Shown here piece by piece: positions 1 to 11,507 of a DNA stretch of 64,000 bases (position 1 is the first letter of the stretch; each line of letters begins with the position of its first letter). The notes under the pieces are model-generated. The model was not told the DNA's origin. It did not search any database and was given only the letters and a program-made list of their open reading frames with translations. The position numbers and the translations under genes are program-made. The DNA is from Cristatella mucedo (Eukaryota > Bryozoa > Phylactolaemata > Cristatellidae), in the NCBI GenBank assembly GCA_009760855.2, contig WPIO01000004.1, positions 3,354,501-3,418,500 on the forward strand. The letters are read 5' to 3'.

Positions 1-339
1 ATAGGATAGCTTGGCTGCCGGACTCGAACCCGTGATTATGTGCCAGAAGTTGTTCTTTCTTCATACTGGTTGATTTTAGCTTTCATTTTCATGACTCTGC
101 TCACCCCTTAAGAGCCGAAATTTAGGACACTGAATGATTCGTTCTCCGTAAGGCTCAAGTACATGCTCCCATTCTTAAAAAGGTAACACACTCGATCAAA
201 TATCCTCCCAGGATTGCATGCTAGTAACTCCTCTAGTACAATATTCCACACGTAAATCTCAACAGGTTCGCAGTTTGTGTTCCATGCATATCCAGAATCA
301 CCTGCAAATCAAATCATGAAACCGTACTACCCTTGAAAT

Positions 340-860
340 TGATGGTGTGATACACGAAAATCTCTTGCTCGCTTCCGTCTCTCAGTCCTCCGTCCGATCT
401 GCACTTCGCTGGTGGAATGCTCCAACGAAACGGCTAGAAGAATTAGCTCCTCTGACTTAGAACACTGTGCGCCATTGCCCAGATGGCATAGATTTTATTG
501 CAGACATTAAAGTGGCTAGGAATCCTAAGCACAAGCTTGGAGAACACGCACACACAATGTAATAATAATAATATAATAATAATATTGCACTTGATAAAGC
601 GCCCTCAGAGAACTTAATCTCTTTCTAGGCGCTTTACATTTGCTGCAAAGTGATACGCAACAGAATAGTAAGTAAAATCATGCCTGAAAAACAAACAAAA
701 TGAATAACATGGTTAGGGGTTACATGCACTGGGTCAGCATGCAAATGTATCAGGATTGAATGACCGTTGACTGGAATATGAGGGCTATGGCAGATAGAAC
801 CGATCCATTGTAACTAAGGCCAAGTCTACATCTCTTTAAAAACCTCATATAAATTGCAAA
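340..860 (+). mobile_element. LINE fragment (region between endonuclease and RT), split by a LINE-B tail
   Basis: Translated pieces such as CPDGIDFIADIKVAR (about 470-520) and TKAKST (about 820-840) match the stretch after the endonuclease in the copy at 39.4-39.6 kb (RPDGLWFTTDIKLARS, AKAKSS). The two halves, about 340-545 and 765-860, are separated by the minus-strand LINE-B tail at 546-757. Many stops; dead. Confidence 0.55.
546..757 (-). mobile_element. LINE-B 3' end
   Basis: Reverse-strand (att)n tail, then the hairpin 3' end (gcgcctagaaagagattaag on the sense strand), then 3' UTR motifs shared with many copies in the window (caagcatgattttac, catgtaacccctaacc). 5'-truncated in the 3' UTR. 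Confidence 0.85.
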
Positions 861-1104
861 GATTCCCTCTGCAGCAGCGAGACTCCGAGGGCCAGCTTGC
901 TAAATCATTGCTTACGAATGCTTCCGCCCTTATTCTTTCAGTGATCGCAGGCTGCGCTTGCTGCCCGTACTCTCATTTATCCCGCTGGTTATTCACTAAG
1001 ATTGATGATAGATTTCTTAGTCGCACATGAGAGGCTGATCGCATTTATAAGCAGAGAGAGAGGAATGAAGTTGGAACCGACTCTGAGCAGTAGCGTTTCA
1101 CAGT

Positions 1105-1290
1105 TATAGCCCAGAAGTTAAGGTGGTTGCTCACCACGACCGAGGTCGTGGGTTCGAATCCTTCAGTGGGCGGCCCTTTTTACCACCAAACATTTGGTAA
1201 TGCTTTCTTTTTATGCAACACTTGTACAGTTCCTAAAGAGATTAAGTTCTCCAATTGCACTATGTAAATTTATTGTTATCATATTTTTAT
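1105..1290 (+). mobile_element. SINE-1 head joined to a LINE-B-like tail
   Basis: tRNA-like head with an A-box-like aagttaaggtggttgctcac and B box gtgggttcgaatcc at about 1148-1161. From about 1181 it continues into accaccaaacatttggtaat and a tail agagattaagttctcc, which also form the 3' end of the LINE at 42.8 kb. Confidence 0.7.
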
Positions 1291-1334
1291 ATTTTAAATA
1301 TTTTAACAAATCGCTGTACCTTAGCCGGAGGAGC

Positions 1335-2300
1335 CCTTGGCTGCCGGGGTCGCATGGGCTACCCACGCCTCCCGGTTCAGGAACAGGGACCACACGGCTT
1401 CCGAGCCAGAAATGGCGTCCGAGACGCACAGCTGCCGAAATCCCATCCGTTTCATGAGCGAAATGCTGTGGTCTGCCAGACGAGCTTCATTATCCGGCCG
1501 CCAGCCACCCAGAGCAGCGACCGCGATGGGGTCTCACCACTGCCGACCGGTAGCCAGCGGTCAGTAAAGACCGGGCTATGGCCGGCCTCGTACTTATCAA
1601 CATTTTCCGGGCTGCCGCCACAAGGGCATAATTGGTGCTCTCAAACGGCACACCGTTGCGACGGCTATCACCGCGTCGGTGCCGCTGTCGATGGCCAGGT
1701 CCCGCTCTTAAGCCGGACCCCCGGCGAGCGGGAAGGCGCGACCTGCCTAGAGGCAGGAGAGTAAGGTGGCCGGAAGAGCCCGATTAGGCGACCCAGAACC
1801 AGGTTGTGGCGAGCAGTTATCACTTGCAGCATCGGCCGGCAGTGGCTCAGGACGTGGCGGACAGTCTCAGTCTCAGTGCGGCAACGGAAGTTGGTGGCAG
1901 TTCCGGAGTACGACTGGCTCCTAGCGGCGCCCACCGGCAGCACGCTCAGGCGAGCACGGTTAACGAGCCGCCGCTCTCGGAACGATAGGCCGAGACTCGT
2001 GGTCTGAAAGTGGCTGTGGGTCGCGAACCTGTCCGTGGCCAGGCAACGGCTGACCCAGCCCTGAGCGGGCTAGGCCGCGAAGCCCGGCCTTCAGCCCACC
2101 TGGCGAACTCTCGCAGTTTTGATGTGGCAACGATATGGCACGAACGATTGCTTGTTTGAGACGACCAGGACGTCCGAGCCGGCCAGCGAGAAACGACAGG
2201 AGTTACGCTTAAGGCATCGTCACGCATCCTCCCACAGCGAGGCTGGGCCGACCCTCCCACATCGAGGCTGGGCCGACCCTGTTTCCAGGGCCAAATGCGG
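1335..2300 (-). mobile_element. R2-type LINE relic: C-terminal zinc knuckle and endonuclease region
   Basis: On the minus strand, around 1940-1800, a frame reads ETVRHVLSHCRPM...ITARHNLVLGRL. This is the C-x-H/C motif typical of the C-terminus of R2/NeSL-class LINEs. After a frameshift it continues with DLAIDSGTDAVIAV, resembling the restriction-like endonuclease core. GC-rich, frameshifted and without an RT part, so it is a 5'-truncated dead copy. Identity is by motif only. Confidence 0.5.
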
Positions 2301-2330
2301 CTGTGCTCAGGTACCTTGAGCGCTCTTCGT

Positions 2331-2730
2331 AATGTAATGTAATGTATCTCCGTCTGTAACTCCACAAAACCATAAAGACTTTAAAAGACTATGTGGGTGT
2401 TACGCAGGAGAGTTTTGTATAGCGCACTCACAGCCTAAGCGGCTTTCGGTACGCATTCGGTAGCCAGACTTCGTCTCACGCAACAAAGAGAAAGTGGGAA
2501 GCATAGCAGAGTCAGGAGGGCAGTTGAGGTAGTGAGCATCATGGAAGTAACAGCTCAGGACCGCTGAAAAGGATGAGCCATAGTCGGCGGTAGGAGAGTG
2601 GTTGTCGTTGCGTAAGAATTGTGGAAGCGAGTCCCACAGTCTAGGACCTGCAGAGCTAAAGCTTCTGTCGCCAACGGTCTTTAAGCGGATAAATGGAACA
2701 GCTAATCTCGCAGACGAAGTCGTGCCGCCC
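2331..2730 (-). mobile_element. LINE-A 3' end
   Basis: Minus-strand frame with RLKTVGDRSFSSAGPRLWDS and SLPQFLRND, followed by the LINE-A 3' UTR and an attac tail at about 2331-2345. It matches the C-terminus of the RT ORF at 35.6-37.2 kb. Confidence 0.85.
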
Positions 2731-4854
2731 ACGCTGTCGGCGGCCGGTCAAGGCGGTGGCGTGCGAGACGTCGCACGCACACGTCGGAGGGAGCACAACG
2801 TGCGGCAGGCCTGAGCGACTCGGAGGATCGCAGAGTTGGCCGCGAAGCGTACGAAAGCGAGGCCGAGACCATACCAAACCGAGGCCGCGGAGCGTACCAG
2901 ACCGAGGCCTGCGGCTGAGCGCACTGTTCAAAACAGAAGTGGGTCGAGCTGAAGTGCGGCAAGCCGCACGCGGACCGGCAGAGCTACGCAAGAGTCTTCT
3001 CGGCCGGCAGCAGGGCAGCCTTAGGCGCCAGCCGCGCCCGACAGAGGTAATCGAGCCGTGGCAGAAGGAAAGTCCGCAGGGCACCGAGCTTGTGCCAGGG
3101 GAGAGAAGGCTTGCCTGCAGTAAGCGAAGGTCCCTTTCGAGGTATTATTGCTACTATTATTATTTTTATTATTATCATTACATGCTCTCTTTAGCATGCT
3201 TGCCTTAGAAGGCCACCTGATTGCTTTTGCATTCTTTATACCGGGCATGTCACTAGCCCTGTGGGTTTTGACTCTTTTGCACAGACGCCGTAACAAAAGT
3301 GCGAAAGACGAAAGCGCGCTGCGCTAGCGACCCTGAAAAATGCTCGTACGATAAAAAGCGCGCAGCTATAATTTTTCCACTCGCTACTCGAGGTTCTGCC
3401 CCCGTGAGCCGCCGCTCCAGCGGCGGCTCACGATGCCACGCGAGCCGCCGCTGGAGCCGCCGCTGGAGCCTCCGCTTCAGTCGCATTGTTATGCGAGTTA
3501 GATTATGTGTTTATTTTTTCCAATAAAATACTCCAATTATGAACATATTTCTTTGAAGCCGGCATTCATTGAATTTATTTTTGGCTCGCTTTTATCGTTG
3601 CCTGCTGTTGACCTGCGCTTGACTCTTGCCTTTGAGCGCTTCTGTCGGCGCGCTTTTGTCCCTTGTGCCTATGTCAGGTTATCCTTGCAGAGACTAGTAC
3701 AAGATCTAGCATGAGATAAAAAGTTCTTAGGGCGCCATAAAACCAACCCATCAAACTAGGTAACAGGCTGTATTTATTTTCTGTCTCCGTAAGAAGCGCT
3801 TTTTTTAAAATCTAATATGCCTAAGCCTAAACAATTACCTGTCGCTGAAAGAAACTTGGCTGTGGTTAGGGTAATGGCATTTTGAAATTCTTCAGGTTCA
3901 CTTTTAGATGTCGTTCGCAAGCCATATTTGCACATAACTGGCGCACACAGCTTGTGCCACTACCTAAATCAACCATAATAAGATGTAACATAACATAATC
4001 CTTAGTCAGCCTTGGTCACAAATAACCCAATGGGCCGGTACCCATAGAAGTTCTAAAATTACAGGTGCCTTAAAGTGAGCATTCGAATTTACGTTATTGC
4101 AGAGAATAGAGAATAGCCACATTTGAATGACGTGGCATCATAGTTTGCTTGCACCCAGCAGATGCAGTTCTCTAAGTGCGTAGAGAATTTCTCAAGACAA
4201 AAGTGAAACAGTACTCCGTAAAAGTATTTGCTAAGTTTTTCGAGGCCGAAAAATGCGTACTTGACATGACTGTCTTTTGTTAAGACAAGCTTTGGGCACG
4301 TCATTTTTCTAGCGAGCCATACAAGAAACATTTCAAAGCTAAGGTGAACAATTTCTGCTCTGTAGATGAAATTTCTTCCACCTGATTAGGACATGTGTGA
4401 AATATCACTTGATAAAGTTTTCTGATTTTTCCTTGTCCACATGAAAGCCGAGAAATTAAGGTGGATCATCAGAGAAGGGACTGACGCAACCGACCGAGTT
4501 ATCTGTAGGGAAAAACAGTACTGAGAATTTGGCCTTCGGCAGGTGCTGACGCCACTCCAGCGCAGTACGTGAGGCCGAATCAAGCGATTTGTCACAGCTC
4601 TAGACAGTGAGTCAGCAGCTTTCAAATACCTTCATGATGGATTTCTACAGCTGCCAGAGGCGAAATTCGAAGCGATATCGGACCGCAGATAAAGAAGACT
4701 ATTGAGAGAGAGAGAGAGAGAGAGAGAAGAATTTTTCAATGAACTCAACATGAGGAAGAAAACAGCCTGGAGAAGTTTCTTTGCAATTGTTAATGGCTTT
4801 CTGGGAAATCATGAGCCTGAAAGCTATTAGCAACCAGCACAGTATCTTATATAA
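2731..4854. other. Unique DNA without supported genes
   Basis: 2840-2910 has three degenerate copies of a 22-23 bp GC-rich unit (gccgcggagcgtaccagacc type). 3404-3431 is a near-perfect palindrome. 4705-4726 is a short (GA)n run. No splice-supported coding exon seen. Confidence 0.5.
3404..3431. repeat. GC-rich inverted repeat, 13-bp arms
   Basis: gtgagccgccgct and its exact reverse complement, separated by cc. Followed at 3443-3476 by direct repeats of ccgccgctggag. Confidence 0.85.
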
Positions 4855-4859
4855 TGCAA

Positions 4860-4985
4860 TAAAATAAATGAGATAATAATGAGTTTGTATAGGGCCCTCA
4901 AAGAACTGAATATCTTTCTAGACACTTTACAGATGCTGCATAGAAAGCATTATGAAATGATTGGTAGTAACATCCACAGGCCTGT
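4860..4985 (-). mobile_element. Diverged LINE-B 3' end
   Basis: ccctcaaagaactgaatatctttctagacactttacagatgctgc (split here by function: hairpin then UTR) is the reverse of the LINE-B tail, with several mismatches. Confidence 0.65.
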
Positions 4986-5045
4986 GCCCTTGCAAAGCTC
5001 AGCAGCTCATTGGATCTGTCTGTAATCACGGAGCTGCTACGTTGC

Positions 5046-5096
5046 TGCGCTAGTTTGGCCGAGTGGTTAAGGTTCTCGCCAGACCGAGATCAAAGT
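5046..5096 (+). mobile_element. SINE-2 head (left part of a split copy)
   Basis: A box tttggccgagtggttaaggt in a tRNA-like head. The SINE breaks off at the LINE-A insertion and resumes at about 6096. Confidence 0.75.
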
Positions 5097-6092
5097 GAAC
5101 TGAGAAACTGAATGCTTGCCTTGCCGATATTCGATCCTGGATGTCGGAAAACTTCATGAAATTAAATGATGATCAAACCGAACTGCTGCTCATAGGACAC
5201 CCTAAGCGTGTCGCTGTATTAAAAGGCTTTGCTCTTCTAATAGGTAATAATAATAATGCGACCATCACCGCGTGCTCGAAATTTAGGTGTCGTGTTCGAC
5301 AGCTGCCTCAATTTCGAAAGCTTCATTCAGAAGACTGCCTCTACAGCTAGCCATCACATCCGTTCCTATCCAAGATTAGGAGCTGTCTCCCACAGTGGCT
5401 TGTAAAAAATTTAACTAGCTCCTTAGTTCTGTCTCGGCTTGATTATTGTAATTCTGTTTTGGCTGGGCTGCCAAAGAAAGCTATTATTCCACAACAGCGG
5501 ACTATGAATATGGCTGCAAGGCTGGTCTTCAACTCCCAGCGGTTTGAGCACGTGTCTCATTTGCTGAAAGAGCTAGGATGGTTGCCGGTTGAGCAAAGGA
5601 TACAGAGCAAAGTTCTTATGCTGACCAACAAGGCCCGCCACGGCTTGGCTCCTTCATACCTAGCTGAGCTGCTGCATCAGTTTCAGCCTGTTCGCGCCCT
5701 CAGGTCCTGTGTGGACAATAAATTAGCTGTCCCATTCCTCCGCTTAAAGACAGTTGGCGACAGAAGCTTTAGCTCTGCAGGTCCTAGACTGTGGAACTCG
5801 CTCCCACAATTCTTACGCAACGACAACTACTCTCCTACCACCGACTATGACACATCCTTTTCAGCGGTCCTGAGCTGCTACTTCTATGCTACTCACTACC
5901 TCAACTGCTCTCCAGACTCTGTTATGCTTCCCACTTTCTCTTTGTTGCGTGAGACGAGGTCTGTTGGCTACCGAATGCGTACCGAAAGCCGCTTGGGCTT
6001 TGAGTGCGCTATACAAAACTCTCTTGCGTAACACCCACATGGTCTTTTTGACTTTGTGGAGTTACAGACGGAGATACACTACATTACATTGC
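5097..6092 (+). mobile_element. LINE-A, 5'-truncated, inserted in SINE-2
   Basis: Starts at EKLNACLADIRSWMSENFMK and continues through the C-terminal third of the RT protein. The last long open part is 5459-6031, with KKAIIPQQRTMNMAARLVF and RLKTVGDRSFSSAGPRLWNS. It ends with the attac-type tail at 6080-6092. A small aataat insertion near 5245 and a frameshift break the ORF. Confidence 0.85.
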
Positions 6093-6200
6093 ATTTGATG
6101 ACAGAGGTCGTAAGTTCTAGCCCCGTGGCATATTTGAAGTGCCTGAATACAGATTAAGTTCTCTTAGAGTGCTATACAAACGAATTATATTATTTTTTAT
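6093..6200 (+). mobile_element. SINE-2 tail (right part of the split copy)
   Basis: acagaggtcgtaagttctag is a mutated B box, followed by the LINE-B-like tail gcctgaatacagattaagtt and a T-rich end. Confidence 0.75.
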
Positions 6201-8067
6201 TTATTGCACAGATTTCGTTGGAGTTTCGCTAGCTTCCTGTCAAGCATTGAACTGACTGAGAAAGATACGCTAACCGACTAAATAGTCGCTTAAAAAGTTT
6301 TCAGTAGATTCAGTATCCAACCTCGTTGCTCCTGCAATCTTACTCTCAAATCACGCTATCGTCATCTCAAAGTGATTTCTCCTCTCATCATATTCAGCCA
6401 AACTCAATTAGTGATGGGGTAGCCAGTTCACAGAAGCCAAAAATATGGTATGGGATACAAGTTTTGAATTTTTTAATTACCCAAAATGATTACCCATGAT
6501 AATTACCCGTGATACATCGTCGAAGTCAAAGCGCTAGAGGCGCCGCTGTGGGCAGCTCTGTTTATCCTTCTCCCGAATGAAATCGACTTTGCTTCAATTC
6601 AAGTTATATGGTAGCTTACGCGTGCATTACTGAGTGCACGTTAATAGCCAAACGCTTAAGTAATCGGTGCCCTCCCAAGTGTCGTCTCGTGTACTCTGGA
6701 ATGCCGGCGTGATGCGTGCTTGATGCGTAATGCTTGTCTGAGCATAGTAGGTTGCGTTCATCTCACACACAAGTAGTAAACGAATCTGTTTGGAATTGAA
6801 AAGCGTCCAGATAGAGATTAATTTTAGTAAGGGCACTATGTAAGCTGACAAATACCTTTGTTAAAGCAAGCCCAGATGGCTGGCTGACGTCAAAAGAGTG
6901 CACGACTGGATGAGGCGATCTTTCGGGCGAAGTTTTTCAGCTAGCGCGCAATATCAGTCTTGCCCATAACCATGTCAGGTTGGCCTTAGTTCATTAGCCC
7001 AAGTTTCAGTTAGTTACCGTCAATCCAATCATCCGCTCATGTCGTCCATGCAGGCTGCATGGCTGGTAAGCGAGTCGGATGCAGAGAAAGGCTGACAAGG
7101 GTGAAAGGGCAGGTAAAGAGCTGAGCATCGTCGGAGCAGAAATGAAAGGCAATATGCATGGCCTTCGAGCATGGCACCAGACGGAAGAGCGTGTAGATAG
7201 TATTAAGTAGTGGCTACACGACCGAGCCTCGTGATATCCATCTAATACTAGAAGGATGGCACCTGGATTACACGTGACAGCCACCGGGGTCTAATCTCTG
7301 ACACATAATATTGCACTTGTCGCTGACGCAGGGTTTAACCCAGTTTGGCACCGAGCCTGACGTATCCAGCTGCTTCGGCAGGCTTTCCATGAGGATACAA
7401 CGACAAGCTGAATCGACTGCGTGGATCAGAAGGTCGCTGCAAACTATAAGCTGCAAACTATAAGCTCTCGCGTTGGCCACAATCCCAGGTGCATCAATTA
7501 GCCTCCGCCCGATGTTCGCCACCTTAATACTTCACTCGGGATGTGCTCCAATGGCCGGTAATGCTACGTGTAAAGAGAGCGAAAGCCTTAAAGTTCAAGG
7601 CTAAAGTTAGAAACGGAAACAGCTCGAGCTCGTTGCCCGCCAAAGTCAAAAGAGCGCTCACGGATCGATGCGAAACCTGCTAAGGAAGTGTTTCGCATAC
7701 AGCCCGGAGGAGGAGGGAGGAGGAGGAGGAGGAGGAGGAGCAAGATAACGAAGGGGCAAAAGGCAGCGAGCGACAGAAGGGCATGAAGTAGATAGCTGCT
7801 GCTTGATGGGAAGCCAGCACACGTCGGCGAGTAGAATAATTCGGTAACGTTGGCAAAGTTCGCGACAAAATAGGCCGTCTGCAGAGTTTTGCATCCAATT
7901 TTAGGTCAATTCAAGTGCGAAGGTAGTCAGGACAGCGAGTAGCGAGCGACCGAATTCTAGATCCGACGGCGCAAATACGGGCACTAGCATTGCGTTGACA
8001 GTGGCCTCTTGTCGTATGGCATAACGTGGCCTTGCGCTGACATTGGCCTATTGACTATTGTTGCTTC
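6201..8067. other. Unique DNA without supported genes
   Basis: 6473-6511 repeats an attaccc motif three times. 7705-7740 is a (GGA)n run. Open frames are short and show no domain. Confidence 0.5.
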
Positions 8068-8135
8068 TCTTGCAGCGAGTTGCACGAGCCTGAATATAGA
8101 CTACTGTCTCTTAAGGCACTTTGCAAGATAACATT
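8068..8135 (+). mobile_element. SINE-2 tail relic
   Basis: gcctgaatatagactactgt followed by cttaaggcactttgcaagat is a decayed copy of the shared SINE-2/LINE-B tail. Confidence 0.5.
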
Positions 8136-8795
8136 TCCTCTTTTTATTATGGCCGCGGTTTCATTACTTAAGCAGGCCCAAATATTTGGAATCGCAGGTG
8201 ATTAAAAATAGGCAGAAATTCCTATGTAGCTGTGGTAATCTGCTGAAAAGTCACTCTAGCAGGCTGTGCCGATGTGGTTAGTGCAAATCTTTAGAGATCC
8301 TTGGCGATGCACAAGCATTTGTAAAGCTTGTCAACTTTGAGTTTTTTAATCGCTTCTAGCGGTCAAAATTTCAGTACGCGCCACAGCCGGACAGCACTTG
8401 TTCATTGTAATTAATTAAGATCGCACTCGGCCAAGGACAGCATTAATATCGAATGCACGCGTTAGCCAATGCAGCTGAAATGGACATCGTGGCTTTTGAA
8501 ACGTCAGGTTTCACAGTTTCACAGTTTCACATCAGGTTTCCAACATTCGACCGTTTTCTCATGCGTGCACGCGAAGAGTATTCGCAGTGATACCCCAGTG
8601 ACAGTTGGAGTGGGTCTCTATTTACGAAAATCAAAAGTAGCCACCTTTACATTTGCACGATTACACGTCATTACGATCAAAGCAAAGCGAAATTAAGGCG
8701 GATCGGCGGCGCGCCAAAGCGACGGGCGGGCGGGGAGCCGCGGCGATGGCTCTGGCGAGCTTCTCGCGTGCGGCCGGGTTCTCGCGGGTTCTCGG

Positions 8796-8826
<31 letters not shown>

Positions 8827-8928
8827 CGAAGCGCATCCCTCCGTGACGCAAGAGGCGGCGGCGAAGTCGGTCACGCAGCGGCGACGCTTCTTTCCGCTGC
8901 AACTTCGAGTCGAGTGCCTCGCTGCGAC

Positions 8929-8997
8929 TCAGCAGCGACCGGCGAGCGGTCGAAGCGAGGTGAAGGCCAAGGCCGCGGCCACGACGAAAGGCGAGCT
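8929..8997 (-). CDS. domA exon 5 (terminal): hydrophobic tail and stop
   Basis: 69 nt after the pyrimidine-rich acceptor cttttcgccctcag, in phase 0, ending in TGA. It codes [20 protein letters not shown] plus RC. The tail is mildly hydrophobic and could be a GPI-anchor signal, but it is short and ends in basic residues. There is no paralogous exon to compare with, and no poly(A) signal was seen close by. cDNA would settle whether this is the true end. Confidence 0.45.
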   Translation of the reverse strand, partial: SSPFVVAAALAFTSLRPLAGRC

Positions 8998-11317
8998 CTG
9001 AGGGCGAAAAGAGTGGGCGCGCGCGCGACCGGTCACCAGCAGAGCCGCGACTGAGATGCGACGACGCCGCCGCCGCAGCGATCGCGCCGGGGAGCGCGAA
9101 GGGATCGCCGCAGCCACTGGCCGGAAGATCCGGCGGCTGGAGCGCTTCGAGCCAGCCAACTCACCATCCGGGTGACGGCTGAAACTGAAGCTGAGCTGAG
9201 AGTGAAGGCCGTGCCCGACGCGTACCGATTAGGCTGCCCGTGGTAGAGCTTCTTGGGCGACGTCGCTGGAAATGAAAACACGCGCCCCACTGTCGAGCCG
9301 CGGCTGCCGCGCGGCCTGAGCTCATTTGCCATCCGTCCGTCGTCGCTGGGCCGCGAGAGCGAGCGTTGGCATTTGAGGGGCAAGGCTTTCGTGTTTCAAA
9401 GTTATTTCTTTTTTATACCGAAAATATCCCGCCACGAGGAAAGGCGCGATTTTAGTGTCGCTTGCTTGCTGAGACGCTTACTTATCAACGAGTTCATCTT
9501 GCCTTCGGCGATTATTGCGTAAACCGTAACGGAAGGCAGCGTCGTGCTAAACGTGCAAGTGTACACGTTCTGATTGACCGTTGCCGTGCGATTCGTAAAT
9601 TTGGGCAGGTCCGCAGGGTAGTCTGCGTTGTCGCCGGCTAAGTTCTGGCTGGTACCCGTCGCAAGGGTGCCGTTGATGTCATAGCAGTCGAAGACGAAGA
9701 TGGTTGACGTCTGTAAAATAGAGTTGCGGATTGAATTATCGAAGGGGCCGGACCGGAAAATCGCATTAAGTGGCAGTCGAGAAAGCCGCCTTAAATTCTG
9801 CTCTGACCGGCCGCTCGCCGTGGAGATTTCCCGCGAAAGCCGACTAAGGCTACGAATTAGAGAGGGGCATCACTGGCATTGCACTGCAATTGTTCAGGTC
9901 CTATCTCATTGGGCGAGTCCGGAGTAATGTTGTGAATGGATAAAGATCATCCGAAGAACAACTGAAGTATAGGGTACCTCGGGCTTCGCGCTTGATTCCG
10001 TTCTTGTCACGGTTCGGACTTTCCCTATTGTCGATGTGATTACCAAGCACAATCTAAGCTGTTTTTTTTAAGCAGATGACACTCAGCTGTACCTTTGCTT
10101 TGATCCCTCCCAGCCCTCCTGCACTCGAATTCTTTCAACTTCCTTGCTGCATGTATTGATGACATCCGCACATGGATAGCAGCAAACTTTCTTAAATTGA
10201 ATGATGATAAAGCCAGCTTACTAGTTATGGGCAAACTAAGTGTATTTCAGAAGCTTTAAAGGTTAACAATTACTATTGGCTCCACCAATATTTCTCCAGT
10301 TGAAACAGCACGGAATCTAGGTGACCTGTTCTAAAGTGACCTTTCATTAGACGACCACATCAGCTTCGCAGTCAAGTCTGCCTACTTTCAGTTATGTAAT
10401 ATTGCTCAAGTTCGGGCTTGCTTAGACAGAGATACAACATCTAAACTAGTACATGCATTTGTGACACCCGTATCGACTTCTGTAACTCACTGCTCGCTGA
10501 TCTATTGGCGTGTGGAGTCAGGCACTTATACTCGGTGCAAAACTCTGCAGCTAGGCTTGTCTCTCGCTGACGTCGCAGTTGCCACACCACACCACTTCTC
10601 GCCAACCTGCACTGGCTCCCAGTCAAGCAACGCAGTGACCTCAAGGTTCTGCCACTCCCCATTACGTGCTTATGCGTGCTGACACTGTGCATGCTGCTAC
10701 TAACCACCATACTTGCGTGCTCACCCTGTTCATGTCGCCCCTAACCATGCTATGCTTATTGTCACTGAGCATACTACTAAAAAAAATATAATTCATTTAT
10801 TTAGTGCCCCAAGAGAACTTAATCTCTATTCAGGCGCTTCACATATGCCTCGGGGCTCGAGCCCACGACCTCAGTCAAACTTTGGTCGGGGCAAGCACCT
10901 TAACCGCTAGACCAAACAACTAGATCGTGCTTCCTAGCAGCAAATTTAAAGTCCCAAGAAAGAGACTGAGTTATCTGAGGGTGCTATATTAAATATATTA
11001 TTGTCATTATTGTTATACGCCTTTCGCTGGCTACGACGAACCGCGGCTCGTCCTGCTGCGTGCCCAAGATGTGCCATATGACAGCAGACGATGTTGCTGT
11101 CCTGCGGGCCGACGAGCGGGCGCTTTCAGGATGAAAGAAAGGGCCGTAAAAGAATGATCCTTTTGCTTGTGTCAGTTTTTCTCAGAGTCAAAGCTCTTGA
11201 TAGCCGAACGGAGAGCGAATCTAGCTACGAAAGACCAATGGATTTACTTGTGCAGATAAGTGATGAACGTGCATGAAGCATATACGTATATTCGCTTACA
11301 GTTTGTACATCTCTACA

Positions 11318-11414
<97 letters not shown>

Positions 11415-11475
11415 TGGATATTTGTTCACGGCGTACGTTTTTCCCGATATGCGAAAGACTGGTGGAGAGTGAGAG

Positions 11476-11507
<32 letters not shown>

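Larger units (their letters stand above)
8690..9375. other. CpG-rich block over the 3' part of domA
   Basis: Very GC- and CpG-rich, with a (CCG)n run at about 8803-8829. It contains exons 4 and 5 of domA. Apart from these exons no coding feature is supported. Confidence 0.6.

Noticed and set aside
1148-1161. Functional tRNA genes at the ggttcgaatc boxes
   Set aside because: The heads lack a complete cloverleaf and continue into SINE bodies; the same sequence recurs many times with decay.
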